NCBI GenBank assembly: GCA_951799425.1
Contig: OX637393.1
Span: 23,229,744 to 23,293,743, forward strand
Source: Ilex aquifolium
Taxonomy: Eukaryota; Streptophyta; Magnoliopsida; Aquifoliales; Aquifoliaceae
Length of the DNA stretch: 64,000 nt
Reading direction: 5' to 3'
Part shown: one piece after another, positions 32,648 through 45,757 of the stretch
Layout of the letters: every line of letters starts with the position of its first letter
How positions within the stretch are numbered: position 1 is the first letter of the stretch
The notes under the pieces: generated by a model
What the model was told of the DNA's origin: nothing
The model's input: only the letters and a program-made list of their open reading frames with translations
Databases searched by the model: none
Made by a program: the position numbers and the translations under genes

Positions 32648-33929
32648 AATCTCAATCTTCTTCAATGGGTAGAGATCAACCTTTTACAAGTTTCGTCTTC
32701 TTCGGTAGGTGATGACACACCCTTACAATCTCAAGCTCAATCAATGAGAGAAATGTTCTTTTATCTACAAGTTCACCCTCAACTATTACAGCAAGAGAGA
32801 ATAATATAAGAACAAACACAATCTCTATTACAAGATAATCACCATTTCAAGCACTATTCAATGTGTTTGCCACTCATTCATAGCCCCAAAATTCTCAAAA
32901 ATTCTACTTTCTTCAAGCCTCGCAATGCCCTTTTACAGTATAAGCCTTTGCACAAGAAAGATAGGCCAAAAAACTAGCCGTCAGAAACTTCAACGGTCAG
33001 TTCTGGTCATCTGGGGCCAAGGTCCGGTTGTCCGGTAAAACATTCTGTCCATAACACAGCAAAACATGATTTTGCCTTCTGGTCATTCAGATTTCTTCAC
33101 CGGTAGGTCGGAGCTGTGCACTGCCCTTAACTTCTAATCTAGTTTGGACCCTCAAAACGTTCGAATCTGACTACACGTATTTCAAACAAAGTTATAGCCC
33201 TTGTAGTCTAATTTTTAAATCTTTTTCAATCACATCAATCGGATATCAGAGTAAAAAGTTATATAATAATTACCAAGCATATGTCTGATTCTCCTGATTG
33301 TTAGCATTTGTGCACTACCTTCAACTGCCATTCTATTTTTCACCTCGACAATGTTTGAAACTGAACATTGATATTTCAGATAAACTTGTCGCCCTTGACG
33401 TTACTTTTCAATCCCACAAGAAGAAATACAATTGAATAATTGAGTTGAAAGTTATGCTCATAATATCGAAACTAAGTCAAATTAACTGATTTAAGCATTC
33501 TTCCTCCCTGACTTGTTTCTTCCACTCCTTTGCTTTAATTCTTCCACTCTTCTTGGAAAGAAACATAATTATACACTTACAATGATCAATCCCACGAGGT
33601 TATTGCATAAGTTTCCATGCTCATTGCCTTTGTTTCTTCGCATCTTCAATCATTCACTTTAGCAATGCTCATTGTCTTACTTTCATTGCATCTTGGATTA
33701 TCCAATTTATCATATAACTCATGCACATCTTCTCCTTTGACGCTTGATATTCGATGTAGCTCATTACTCACTCAACTACCTCTTGTGTCAAACCTGTACA
33801 ACACTTTACAACAAAACTCACATGAAGATGGTTAATTAGAACGAAGTGTTTATTGTCATAAAAACCTTGCTTAGCGAAGCAAAGGGTCAACATTCTTTCC
33901 ACCTTACTTTAGCAAGCATAGGGTCGGCA
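32648..33929 (-). mobile_element. SIRE-type copia 3' LTR, right part
   Basis: It aligns with 43690-45064 of the 5' LTR over its length (shared AGATAATCACCATTTCAAGCA, split here as AGATAATCACC and ATTTCAAGCA; also GGTAGGTCGGAGCTGTGCAC). It ends GGGTCGGCA at 33929, against GGGTCAACA in the 5' LTR. The TATA region near 32935 is altered compared with the 5' LTR. An open frame at 33617-33835 has no counterpart in the other LTR and is not a gene. Confidence 0.85.
32990..33115. repeat. GTCCGG / CCGGTAGG-type repeats in the SIRE LTR
   Basis: Repeats of the form TCTGGTCATCTGG, GGTCCGGTTGTCCGGT and CACCGGTAGGTCGG lie upstream in sense of the TATA position. The 5' LTR has a related set at 44060-44172 (GTCGTCCGATT, CCGATCGTCTGG). 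They are less palindromic than the other families' clusters. Confidence 0.5.
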
Positions 33930-36026
33930 TTCTTTCCCTTTTTGATGATTACAAACACACTAAACCAATGATACATATAATTCATTTTCTAACTGAGCAT
34001 ATGCACATATTCAATGTTACATTCATATATATCAATGAAATATTTCTCCCCCATTTGAAATCATGAAAACTATGTCAATCACATTAAACTAATAGACTTA
34101 GATTCCCCACAAGTATATGAATATCTATCAGTGCTAATATTTCCAATGTGTCTCACTTCTTCCCTTTGACATCATCAAAAATATATCTATTAGCAAAAAC
34201 TTATATCCATTAGACTTAATTGTTTTGACAAATAAACTTATGCTCCCCCTAAATATATCCAAATCCATTGATGTCAACATTTTCAATGTCATAACATGTT
34301 AATGCAACAACATATGCTTCTTTTTATCATATGAATATTCACTAATGTCATCTTAAATCAATGTCTCATTTCTCCCCCCTTATTTACTTAGCATCATTTG
34401 TAACATGAGACGTCAAATTTTACACTTCTCCCCCTTTCTACTTCAATCCATGCTCCCTCCTTTTCAAGCAAATTATGTATATATATCCCAAAACAATGAG
34501 ATCCATCAAGTACTCATTATCCAAGTGTTCATATACCATAAAGATAAACATAATACAAAGCATAACCTAAAGATATATCAATGTAGTATTTGGCCTTTAA
34601 ATCTTTCAAATGCTTGCACATTTAATATAGGTATCCATATAGTTTCACATCAAGTCATCATTAAAACTTTGCTAGCAAGCTCCATTCAATGTCTCCATTT
34701 TGGACATGTTCCTCCCTAAAGATGATGTCACACACTAAAAATTTTCATTTTAGCTTCAAGTTCACATTTTATACACGTGGACTATATCAAAATAGTCTAA
34801 TTAATCTATATCACTAAATGCAATTAAACCACAAGGGCATTCTAAGTCTAATATCAAGATACTTGATATCCTATCAAAGTTCTGGTTCAAGTGTCCTCTT
34901 TAAGTTCCAAATTCACCTATTTTGCGGTTTAATACAAACGGACATCCATGATGTGCTTAAACTATTTAGCAATATAAAAACATCATGAGTTATATGACCT
35001 GCAAGAGTAACACTACTTAAACATAATAACCTAAAAAAAAGTGTAAGCCATATAATTAAGAATACTAATTCATTTTGTGCTTAAATATTTTTTAATTCTA
35101 TACATAAATGTTAATCCAATTAACTATTAATTTGATCTAAGCTTGATTGCTTGCGATGAATAAATCAATGCTTATGAGTAGCCATGCTTTCAATATAACA
35201 TTTATTAACTATTTTCTTCAAGATGCACTTCATTTCTAGGTAGTCATGTTTGACATCCATATCTATCTAAATAAATCCTCTTTAAGCTTAGAAATGTATC
35301 ATCTAAATGATGTGTTTTTTAGGATCATTCTTCCAATTTCATTTCTAGCACACATTAAATCTTTGAGAGAAGGTATCATGTAACAGACAAAGTGCACGTA
35401 AGTTCATGGTCTCAATCCCAAATATTAACTTTTTCCTTCTATTCTTTTAACTGCATATTCCCTCTCTTCGTCATCTCTTAACAAATTTATTCATTTTTAG
35501 TTCAAGAGATGCAATTATTAACCTTTTCAGATAACAACTTTCTATTGAATAAATACATGGTATATAATCTTAGGGAAATATATTTAAAAAAATCAAATCA
35601 TTCCTAATGGTCATGGAGGATTTTTAGTATTCTTTGTACGAGGTAGAATTTTAATTTGTTGAAAGTTTATAAGTTACCATTTTTCAAGTGCTTCCAAGCA
35701 TTGTTAATCCTAGAACCTCTTCTTTCAATCAATTTTTATTTAATCTTCTTGAACTATTTGCTCCTTAGAAAGACTCCCCACATTTGCTTAGCCTAATGAT
35801 TGTTTAAACTTATGCTTCTAATGCCACGACTACTTAGAGAATCAAAAGAAGGTTTACATATTCACAGTGCCTAAACCTTATAATTACTTTGGTTATTTTA
35901 AACTCAAATGTTCATATGTTTTAAAATGCAAGCTAGGCACAAATGGGTCTTACACTAAGTTTCAAAACTTATAACTAAGGTATCCTAAGATGCCCCAAAT
36001 ATAGTGAAGTGCATTCATAAGGTTAT
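33930..36026 (-). mobile_element. SIRE-type element, 3' internal non-coding region
   Basis: AT-rich, with repeated CTCCCCC/TCCCCCT words (34050, 34248, 34375, 34430) that read as GGGGGAG polypurine stretches on the sense strand, usual before the 3' LTR of SIRE/Angela elements. No open frame of size; RT and RNase H could not be found. Confidence 0.55.
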
Positions 36027-36770
36027 TCAATGATACACACATGCACAACAACAATACTTTTCATGCACCCTGTCAGCAACAAAAGACACTGGTGCACCAT
36101 TCAATTTTACAATCTCATCCACATATAGTTTTGCATACCTATCTAATGAAAAATTAGTTTTAACAGCAAGAAAATGAGCAGACTTCGTCAAATGATCTAC
36201 TACCATGCAAATAGAATCATGGTCTTTCGAAATGCAAGGAAGACCTATCATGAAATCAATCGTAATGTGCTCCCATTTCAATTCCAAAATAGGGAGTGGC
36301 TATATTAAACCCACAGGCCGTTAATGCTCAACCTTCACCTGTTAACACTCCAAACATCTTGCCACAAATTATGCAATCTCCCATTTCATTACCATCCACC
36401 AATAATATTCTCATAAGTCTCGGTACTACTCAGTGCTAACTAGGTGCATAACATAAGCTGGATTGTGAGCTTCCTCCAAGTTTTCCTGCTTCAACACCAA
36501 GTTAGGTACACACATACGAGTACCAAAGAAAAGCATATCATCCTATCATATTACAAAATCGGTTCGAAGACATTTCTTAACTTCTTTCACAATTTTCATC
36601 AATTGAGGATTTTGAGCCAGCGCTTCCCGGATATGGTCTATCAATACCAGCCTTACCTTCAATTGAGCTATTAATGTATCAGCTTTAATCAAAGCCAACT
36701 CCAACCCCAAAGATCTCGTATTGGAAAAAGTATCAACTCTAGCACATTGCACACAAGTCGGTTCAAGAAA
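36027..36770 (-). pseudogene. Del/Tekay-like pol fragment (RNase H end to integrase)
   Basis: On the minus strand, LELALIKADTLIAQLKVR-type spacer sequence (about 36580-36700) is followed by the zinc-binding region and then integrase: WEHITIDFMIGLPCISKDHD, VVDHLTKSAHFLAVKTNFSL, YVDEIVKLNGAPVSFVADR. It stops mid-domain at 36060, and the following residues are unrelated. It is a gypsy piece inserted in the copia element. In sense it directly follows the LTR at 36770-38898, so gag, protease and RT were lost. Confidence 0.8.
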
Positions 36771-38898
36771 CTTTGAACAGGTTCAACCCCAATCAGAACC
36801 CTATTCAACTGGTTGAACACATGTTTGAACCGACTCAACTTTAAACCGAGGCTTAAAATACAATTCAAACCCTCTCTTTCACCATCAAAACTCAATTCTA
36901 TTTCCACCCAACCATTACCCACACTACAAGGATACATCTAACAGTTGAAAAACACATAAATTTACAAGAATTCGTTTACCTCTGTTGCGGCTTGATTCCT
37001 TCCAACTCCTCTGAACTCACACTCAAGAACCTAGGGTTTCTTAACTCCTCAATTCACAACCTCCATTCAATTCCTTGTGCACAAGCAAGGATTATGCTAA
37101 CTACAAAGAAGAAATTATATACAAACTCAAGGAAACAAGAAGTTCTTTCCCACCTTTGTTTTCAGTAAAAGAGGTTTAAGGTTTGTTTCAAAACCCTTCC
37201 TCCCCAATTCTCCTCTTCTTCAACTGGTTTATGCCAAAAGGCCCTCTTTAATACCTACCGAGCACAAAGGCTGGAGAAACCCCATGAAGCCGGGTGTCCC
37301 TATTGACTCATCACATTTTTCCTCTATTCACACTAAGTTCCCCCTTTGTTTCTTTTATTCTTACATTTAACACACAAATTTTCCCGTCACTTCCAAAATT
37401 TCATCTAAACACTCTACTACCTTGTAATTCAACAATAAAATTCTTTAATTAAAAGCATACCCAACTTCTCAGGGTTTATTTATCAAAATTTTAACCCCAT
37501 ACAAATATTATCAAATTACACTTTAACCCACTTTATTTATAAAATGGTATGATATGCATGTGTGAGTCTCACAATAAATTTTTAGGAAGGGCGTATCACC
37601 GTAAACAAATAGTGGTTTTGTCCTCACAAGACACCAACTCCACTATGGGTGATAGGAAACCTTCAAACCGCTCAAGGTAACAAAAATATCTAAATACTCT
37701 GCGATATAAATTCGAGTGCAATTAACTTTAATCGCACCCACCCATAGAGATAATTTTCACAACCTTTCCATAAAATTCAACTAAAATCAAAAATCATGGT
37801 TCAATTCAAGAAAACATGTAAGAGATCCCCAAGAAATATCTTTGAACTTATAGTAATCAAGAATTAGGGTTTTTGAAATCAAGAACATGGAACTAGTGAT
37901 GTAAAACATGTGTAGGCTAGGTTATAAATCAAGAATTAGGGTTTTTCAATCTAGAACTGATAAATCTTAGAAGCAAAACATATATTTTGTTCAAGAAACA
38001 GACTATGGATTCAAACAAATGTAAAAACATTGTGGATCAATTATTTATGTCATAATAAAGATGAAAATAATATAAATATATATCCATAATCTCAATGGAT
38101 GAGTTTGAGAAGGAAATCCTACCTTGATCCATAGAAAATTACTCCTAAAGTGTTTTGTGCGATTGCTTACACATTGATGTCCTCAAGAGCAAGCCCAATT
38201 TATTCCTCTTCCTCTTCTTCTTCTCTCCAAGACTCTCCCAGACTTCTTGGGGATGTAAAACATGTATAGGAACCGTAAAATAAGTCCATATGGTATTTAT
38301 AGTGTCAAAATAGGAGAAAACACTCAAAATATGTCAAGGACTGACAAATTCTCTACATCATGCATCCGGGCATGTGTTTTGTCCCATCGAGACACGAGTG
38401 ACTTTTTGGCCAGATTTCTGGTTTGATTTTGACCTAGTTAGAAGCCGATTCACGAAATTTGTGTGAAATACACTTTTGTAGCCCTTGCAGTCTAGTTTCT
38501 ACTCTAGAAAATCAGCTAAACTGGACATCGGGGTAAAAAGTTATAGCCAAAATACGAAGGTAGTATCAAATTCCTTCTACCCAAATTCTCTCCAAAATAG
38601 GTTTTAACTCCGCAATATTTCTAAACTTCTAATACATCCCATATTACCTCTCCCAAAGTTTTTGGACCTCTCAGATTCAATGGTAATATTATTTTTACCT
38701 AAAAACAATTAGAAACTTGTCTAACCACGCTTCCAAAGCTTAAACACTTCTGAAACTAAATTTAATATGAAAATCAATACGCAGGAAATCCAGACTTCAT
38801 GATCAATCTTTCAACAACGATTCAAAGTTTCTATCATTCTTATGGAATTACTCTTAATATCATTTTATCCATCTTAAAATTTTGTATGGGTTCTTACA
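36771..38898 (-). mobile_element. Del/Tekay-like LTR with diverged left part
   Basis: From 37585 rightward it clearly matches the solo LTR at 17638-19986 (TTTAGGAAGGGCGTAT, ACACTTTTGTAGCCCT, CCAAATTCTCTC). In sense it starts TGTAAGAACCC at 38898. Upstream of that start is CAAGGGGATAAAT (minus), a polypurine tract, so this is a 3' LTR. A TATA box is at 38290-38300. Left of 37560 the homology fades. GTTCAA/TTGAAC words recur at 36760-36835, possibly a diverged palindrome cluster. The left end is approximate. Confidence 0.65.
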
Positions 38899-39660
38899 AT
38901 TTATCCCCTTGAAAGAAAGTTTTGTCTTCGAAACTTAATCGTCGAGTTAATCTGTCATTTCAATTGACCAAAAGGTCTCAATGCATATTAATCATTTCAG
39001 CATTAAATTCAAGATCAGAATAAAATATCATATCCTAAATTTTAAATCCATCCCTTCAACTTATACCATCATTGCAGTTAGTTTAGTTCCCAAGTTTACC
39101 TTTATTTACTACTTTTTATTATTCCTTGTACTCAATAATTCTATGCGATTGTCTAAACTAATTACTTACCATGCATAACTACTAGATCATCAACTTATTT
39201 CTTATTCATCATATATCACTTCTCTGTTGAATTTACCAATCCTTTAAGTAAACCTCATGATTGGTTCTTACGTGTAATGTAACTTAACCATATACATATC
39301 AGAACAATCAAATTCAATTTCGTTAATACGATTACTCATCGTTCCTATACTCAAATCATGGTATAACACAAAACTTAGTAATAACATTAATGGTAAGATT
39401 TATCTCAATTGCTGAAATAGATACAGCCTTCTGAATGACTTTATCTCTAAATTGCCTAGAGAAACTCACAATCTTGAAATCCAACAATTATTTGAATTCC
39501 CAATGACACACTCCTACATAAGTCAATATTCCAAGGTCAACTATTAGGTTGCACACCCATGTACAATTTCTCACTTTTCAAGCTTATAGTCTTTACATTC
39601 ACCATTGTAACCATAACTAAGGGTTAATCCCAATAATATTAGATCTAATTGCTACAACTT
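38899..39660 (-). mobile_element. 3' untranslated region of the Del/Tekay-like element
   Basis: It begins with ATTTATCCCCTTGAAAG and TCTTCGAAACTT, parallel to the sequence next to the Del/Tekay LTR at 2011-2045 (CTTAAGAGAATTTCGTCCCC). It has no coding capacity. Confidence 0.5.
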
Positions 39661-39664
39661 TAGA

Positions 39665-40188
39665 ATTGATCAACCAATAGTAGGTTGTCGCGATATAATA
39701 TAATACTCAGAAGTCCGAAGTCGAACCACAGGAAATTAGAAAAACTTAGAATGCAAATAAAAAAATAAAATAAAATTTCTTTAGAGAGTTGAATTTGAAA
39801 AACAGTAAATTTGGTTTTAAAATAATATTATAAAATACTAAAGCATTGAGGATACCCTTTCAATTCCATACAGTAATTATTAATGATCTAGTTTTTGAAC
39901 TCAATTGAGAACATCAAAGGTTTTTCACTTTTCAAAGTACAAAATTATTAATTAAATATTTTTATTAAATTAATGGTAACATATTATTTTTAGTTAATAG
40001 TATGATTAATTTACTTAATCTTTGTTATAACACAATTAATTTGAGGCAAAATTTTATCAATTTTAATTTTTGAAAACTTCTCTTTGTAGAAGTAATTGTT
40101 AAAGGTATGTAAGTAATATATTGTAAGCAAAAATTAACTTAAAAAAATTAACTTTAATATCTAATTTAGTACCTTAATTTAAAAACTT

Positions 40189-40190
<2 letters not shown>
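39665..40190 (-). mobile_element. possible Tat/Athila-like LTR end
   Basis: GAAGTCCGAAGTCGAACCAC and then AGGAAATTAG resembles the GGAGTCGAATCCACAGGGA segment at 13670 and 54430. A following ...GAACTCAATTGAGAAC... region resembles the same LTR family farther in. Very diverged and low confidence. Confidence 0.3.

Positions 40191-40192
<2 letters not shown>

Positions 40193-40219
<27 letters not shown>
40193..40219. repeat. (GA)13 microsatellite
   Basis: A short GA run in AT-rich sequence. Confidence 0.9.
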
Positions 40220-40659
40220 TAATGAATTGGTGATTGTATCTAGCTTTTATGGTTTACACGACAAAAAGTATATTTGGAACTTAAAAATATAATATAATAC
40301 TTTGACCTAAAGATGTTGCATGTATTATTATCCCATAAAAAAGTCTAATAATGATAATAGTAAAAATATTAAAGGTTTTAGAGTTGTTGCAATACCATTT
40401 ATTCCTACCCCTTTGATCTTTGTTTATTATTTTTTATTGAGCATTAAGGTATTTATTTTTATATTGAGAATAATGTTGGATTTAGGTTGGTGGGTGTAGA
40501 TGTATTTTATGTTGTGACAATTTCTAGTTTATTTAAATTTTATGCTAATAAAAAATGACAAATTATTTTGAGTGTTAATATTCAATCCATTATCACTCTT
40601 CAGGGTGACAAAACTAATGAAAAGACCATTCCAACTAAGGCCCAAAAGCCCAAGGAACT

Positions 40660-40980
40660 TTGAAACTAAAGAGTGATGATGTGATTGATATGAACAAGTT
40701 CAATGAGGTTAATGAAATCAATTTCATTAAAATACTTGAGAAAGATCCATTTAATGTGCCATCTACTTTGAATCATTTCCAAGCTTTCCTGATTAATATT
40801 TGTGATGTTAAAGTTGATAAAAATTCTAAAAATACATATTTTGACTATTTGTTGCATTCTTCCCAGATGTTAGGGGTGAATGAGTATTACTTGAGAGTTA
40901 AGGATTTACTACCACATCAAAATGTGATGCCATTAAAATTGGATGGTCGAGCATTGAAGTTTGAATTCAATCCAAATTGA
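40660..40980 (+). CDS. hypothetical 106-residue ORF, possibly a captured gene fragment
   Basis: This intact frame on the plus strand lies within minus-strand transposon sequence. It encodes MKLKSDDVIDMNKFNEVNEI, LEKDPFNVPSTLNHFQAFLI and VNEYYLRVKDLLPHQNVMPL, with balanced composition and no low complexity. An acceptor-like CTTCAG precedes the upstream segment GDKTNEKTIPTKAQKPKEL (about 40605), which is out of frame with it. No family was recognised. It may be a host exon carried in by a transposon, or chance; the stop is TGA at 40978-40980. Confidence 0.3.
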   Translation: MKLKSDDVIDMNKFNEVNEINFIKILEKDPFNVPSTLNHFQAFLINICDVKVDKNSKNTYFDYLLHSSQMLGVNEYYLRVKDLLPHQNVMPLKLDGRALKFEFNPN

Positions 40981-41700
40981 TTGTTAGATTTATTTTTGTT
41001 GTACAGTAGTAGTAGTAGTAGTAGGTTTTAGTTTAAATTTTATTTATTTATATGTTTAAATCTAAATTTATGATATGATCATTAAGGTTTAATGTAAACA
41101 TTAATTCATAGTATCCCTTTTTCATTTAAGCCCAAAAGATATGTAATTTGAAAAATACTAAGTAGAATAATTGCTAATTCGACGATTCTCAAAGAAGTCT
41201 AATACAAAATCATTCAAAACTCATACACCCCCAAGAATTATGTCATTTATCCTATTTAAGAGCATTAGGAGGAGGTTTTGGAGGAAGTAATTTTCGTTTG
41301 CATTTTGAGCTCCTCTTGTTCTATGGTCTTAGATATAGATTCTCCATATAGCATTTTCTATAATACCTTCTTCAACCTATTCACTAGTTCCTCTTAATTT
41401 CTTATATAATAGCATACCTTGTGCTTGTAAAGTCATTTTCGTCTCATAAGTTTTAAGATTTTCTTTCCTTCAACAAATCTATTTTGTGATGATGTTTTTA
41501 GTGCCCAAAAGTATCTAGGTGTATCTATAATACAATGTTCTAGCCTCTCACACCATAACTAAAACATCATCATTCACTATCAATAAGTATTTAATATTTT
41601 GATTTACTAGCCCATATTTATACCAACTTTCATATCATTAAGTAGTAAACCAAATTAGATCATTATACATTCTTCCAACTTTACAATGCAATTTGATTCA
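40981..41700. other. no gene seen within the SIRE interior
   Basis: AT-rich non-coding sequence; a short TAG/AGT trinucleotide run lies at about 41005-41022. Confidence 0.5.
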
Positions 41701-43378
41701 ATTGCAACTCTATGTCATGTAACTAAAATAGCACACTTATTTCGTGTGGTATAAGTCACAATATGCATGTAAAGTAGCAAATAATTCAAATATACATATG
41801 TCGCGATGCATAAAATTTTTCTCCTCAAAGTTCCAATTATGCAAGCCAAGAGTAAACCAAAAATTAATGTTCTTATAAGGTTCATTTTTAATTATGAACA
41901 TGCATTTTATCATGCAAGCCATTTGAATCAATTAATATATATATTTTCAAAACTTTTAACCATAAATAGAATGCAATCATCATTGATATTTTCATATATT
42001 AGCCTCAAATATAAATCTATATCCCTTATCATATAATTTGCTAATACTAAGCAAGGTAAATTTCAACTAATTGAGAAATGCATATTTTTATTAAAAGTAA
42101 GGAACTATATGCCATGCTTTCAATGTCAACTACTTGACCTTTGGCACCTAAATTATTTTACATCCTTTAGAGTCCTTACAGTACATTGAATTTTGATGTG
42201 ATCTTCTAATAGGACAAACATTTGCATAGTATCCATCTTTAGAACAATAAAAATAAGTCACAAAGGAAGTACTTGATTTAGATTCTCTCACAAAGAAACT
42301 TTTGTAAGCTTTTTGTTTTTGGTCATAGTTGTATCCTAATCCGATCTTAGTAAAAACAAATCTTTGACTCAAAAGTAATTTTTCAACTTTTTTACTTCCT
42401 TGAGTCAATTTTGAAACAACAAAATTTAAATCATAATTTTTCTTTCTTAATTCATCATTCTCATTTTTCAATTTACCAATAAGTGATCATGAGATTTTTC
42501 TTCGAAAAATCTTTTTCAATTCTCAATTTTTTATTTTCATTTTTCAAGCTGTCATTCTCATTTTATAAACAAATCAACTTCTTTTTTATATCTTTATGCT
42601 TTTTAAGTATTTCATCATGTAACTCACACGTAGCATTACACATTTCATCATATGATACATTTTCATTTTCATTGATTGAAAGGTGTATCTCAGTTTTGTC
42701 CTCCAAAGCCATGAAGAATATGTTGGAACTATCCTTCGTATGCTCTAATTGATTCATGTCTTTTCAAACCCGCCTCATATGTTATGAGAGATCCAAGGAG
42801 TTCCTCTAATGGTAGAGTCGTGAGATCTTCTGCCTCTTTAATTGTCGTTACCATTTCTTCCTAAGTTCATGGCAAGCATCTAAGAACTTTACTCACAAGA
42901 TCTTTAGTAGAATATGATTTATCAAGATTTCAAAACATTTATAATATTCGTAAATCTAGTGACCTTATCAAATAATAGACTCTTTTGCATCTCATGTATA
43001 AGCATATTAATTTTTGAATTCTTTGACTTGATTGGTGCCTTCATGTGTGACTTCAAGTGTGTATCAAATTTGTTGTGCTGAGTCACAAATACAAATTTGA
43101 TTAAAATCATTTTTATCTAAAGTACAACAGAAAACATTCATAGCTTTAGGCATTTAAAGAGTATAATTTCTTATCTGCGTCATCCCATTTTTTTTATTTT
43201 TTATTTTTGGCTTGGTTGATGCTATATAGCCTTCCTCTATTAAATCTCACACTTCATCATGTAAAGACATCATATAAATTCTTATTCTAGTCTTCCAATA
43301 AGCATAATCACTTCCATTAAAAAATGGAGCTCTAAAAATAAATTGCCCCTTAATTACATTACTGTCCATGGTTGCCAT
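41701..43378 (-). pseudogene. SIRE/Maximus-type copia gag and start of pol, broken
   Basis: Sense starts at about 43378: MATMDSNVIKGQFIFRAPFF then NGSDYAYWKTRIRIYM, the gag start of this lineage, with a TGA in place of a Trp codon soon after. It continues through LPLEELLGSLITYEAGLKRH (about 42780), FFMALEDKTEIHLSINENEN (42700), MKNENDELRKKNYDL (42470), VFTKIGLGYN and a CCHC knuckle, FYCSKDGYYANVCPIR (42200-42240). Past the protease region, LLSISKLYDKGYRFIFEA (about 42010) marks the pre-integrase segment. Integrase, RT and RNase H are not seen. Multiple stops and frame changes; non-functional. Confidence 0.8.
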
Positions 43379-43418
43379 GATCTTTTTACTCTAATGTTGT
43401 TACACAATATAGTTAAAG

Positions 43419-43437
43419 TCCTTGCTCAAATACCAAT
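43419..43437 (-). other. primer-binding site of the SIRE-type element
   Basis: The minus strand reads TTGGTATTTGAGCAAGGAC right after the LTR end, a decayed form of TTGGTATCAGAGC. Confidence 0.7.
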
Positions 43438-45064
43438 TGACAGCCCTAAAGAAACCTAAGAAGCGAGGTGAATTAGGTTGTTTGATTGAGTGACTAATTT
43501 TGACTTTATTGATTTTTACCAATGATAAAAAAAATGATTATGTGATAAAGAAGATAATTTGTATGATGTGTAATGCAATATGGATGATGCAAATAGGTAG
43601 GGAAGAAGAAAAATAAACAAGAATTATAGAGGTTCGGCCCAACTACAATGGTCTACGTCCTCTCTTTTGCCTCCACCTTGGAGCTTCTCTTTCACTATCT
43701 CGATCTTCTTCAATGGGTGAAGCCCTTTACAAGTTTCATTTTCTTCGGTAGGTGAAGACACATCCTTACAATCCCAAACTCAACCGATGCAAGAAATTCT
43801 CTCTTCTCTCTAGAAATTGTTCACTCTCAAAGATTACAACAAGTGAGAATAATAAAAGAGCTAATACAATCTCTATTGCAAGATAATCACCATTTCAAGC
43901 ATTCTTCAATGTGTTTGTAACTCATTCATAGCCCCAAAAAGTCTCAAACAATTTAATTTCTTCAAGCCTCACAATGTCATTTTATAGTATAAGTCTTTGC
44001 ACAAGAAGAATAGGCAAAAAAATTAGCTGTTAGAAACTTCAACGGTCATGTTTGGGGCCAAGCTTTGGTCATCTAGTAAAGCATTCTGTCCAAAATAGGG
44101 CAAAACATGATTGCCTTCTAGTCGTCCGATTTCTTCATCCGATCGTCTGGATTCCTTCATTGGTAGGTCGGAGCTGTGCACTATTCTTAACTTCTAAACC
44201 GATTTTGACCCTCAAAATTTTCGCATATGACCACACTTATTTCAGAAAAAAGTTGTAGCCCTTCAAGTATATAGCCCTTTAAGTATAATTTTCACATCTT
44301 TTTTAATAATATCAACAGACATTGAAGTAAAAAGTTATGTCCAAATTATTGAGAATGTGTCTCATTCTCCTGATTACCAGTATTTGTGCATTACTTTCAA
44401 CTTCCATGCCATTTTTCACTTCAAAAACTTTGAATCTGAACATTTCTATTTCAGAGAAACTTGTAGCCATTGATTTCTACTTTCAATTGAACAAGAATCA
44501 AGTCAATTGAACATCTGAGTTTAAAGTTATGCTCATAATACTGAGACCAAGTCAAATTGAATGATTTTAGCATTTTTCTTCCTTGGCTTGTTTATTCCAC
44601 TCCTTTGCCTTAATCCTTTCATTTTTTTTTTGTCAAGAAACATAATTATATTCTTAACTTGAACAACGGTCATGTAAGTGAGATCATTAACCTCTCAAGT
44701 TCTGCACTTATAACGATCAAACCAACGAGTTTGTTGCATAAGGTTCTCATGCTCATTGCCTTTGCTTCTTCGCATCTTTAATTATTCGCTTTAGGAATGC
44801 TCATTGTCTTACTTTCATCGCATATTGGATCATCCAATTTAGCATTTAACTCACGGACATCTTCTCCTTTGACTCTTTGTATTTGATGTAGCACATTACA
44901 TGCTCAACCATCTCTTCTATCAAGCCTGTTCAATACTTTATAAAAACAAAATTCACATGAAGATGATTAGTCATACAAGAGTGTTTGTTGTCATCAAAAC
45001 CATCATTCACGAAGCATAGGGTCAACATTCTTCCCACCTTGCTTCACCAAGCATAGGGTCAACA
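43438..45064 (-). mobile_element. SIRE-type copia 5' LTR
   Basis: This 1627-bp LTR has TGACAGCCC at 43438 and GGGTCAACA at 45064, against TGTTGGCC...GGGTCGGCA in the 3' LTR. The two LTRs differ by many substitutions and small indels, so the insertion is old. A minus-strand TATA box (CTATAAAATG) lies at 43978-43990. Confidence 0.87.
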
Positions 45065-45069
45065 TTGTA
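45065..45069. repeat. probable target duplication of the SIRE-type element (right, TTGTA)
   Basis: Partner of TCGTA at 28605-28609, with one mismatch. Confidence 0.6.
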
Positions 45070-45757
45070 GTCAGCTCACCAAACAAGCATTTATAGACAA
45101 TATTTTCTCTAGTATGTAGCATTGAATTGAAATGTTTGAAGTCTTCAATGTGATTCAGATTTTTACACTATGGACATGTTCCTTCTTTCTTATTTTGCTC
45201 ATATTCTTTTCCATATTGCAAACCAGTTTAAATTGCCTGACAATGGTTACTCATTTTCTGATAGATCTAATTTCCATTGCTAAACAAACTAGAACCATCA
45301 AAACTATAGTTTCCAATATATTTTACAGTTTACAAGAGCAATGTATTTGTGAGTTGCTTTATTTTTTGAGCCTTGTAATGCATTCAATAACGTTTGATTT
45401 GTACGTGGTTCAGAAAGTTGTGGTTGCTTACGTGAACTCGATGATTTGTTTCTTTTTTTTTTTGTCTCTCTTTTTGTTTGTCTAGGGGAGGCAGGGAAAG
45501 GGTTCTTAAGTTTCTCATTTTGTAACCAACATTTTTGGTGCATCTTTCACGAAAAGAACATTTTTGAAAGAGCTAATTTATTGAACAATGCACAAAAAAT
45601 AGTTTGATGTTAGGCCCCCGACCACATAATGAAGACAATTGCCTAGTGATGTTGATTTTAGATATGGTGTCCTTTCATTTGGTTGGCTTCACTAGTAGAT
45701 CAATGAAAAAATAACATGGAAACAAACTTTGTTGGTTCAATTGTATAGCTCCATGCA

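Noticed and set aside
36444-36937. Plus- and minus-strand frames near the integrase fragment
   Set aside because: The plus frame is antisense. The minus frames are pieces of the gypsy spacer already included in the pol fragment.
45132-45485. 117-residue hydrophobic frame in the big intron
   Set aside because: Phe/Leu/Ser content follows T-rich DNA, and an antisense frame of similar length exists. No family features.
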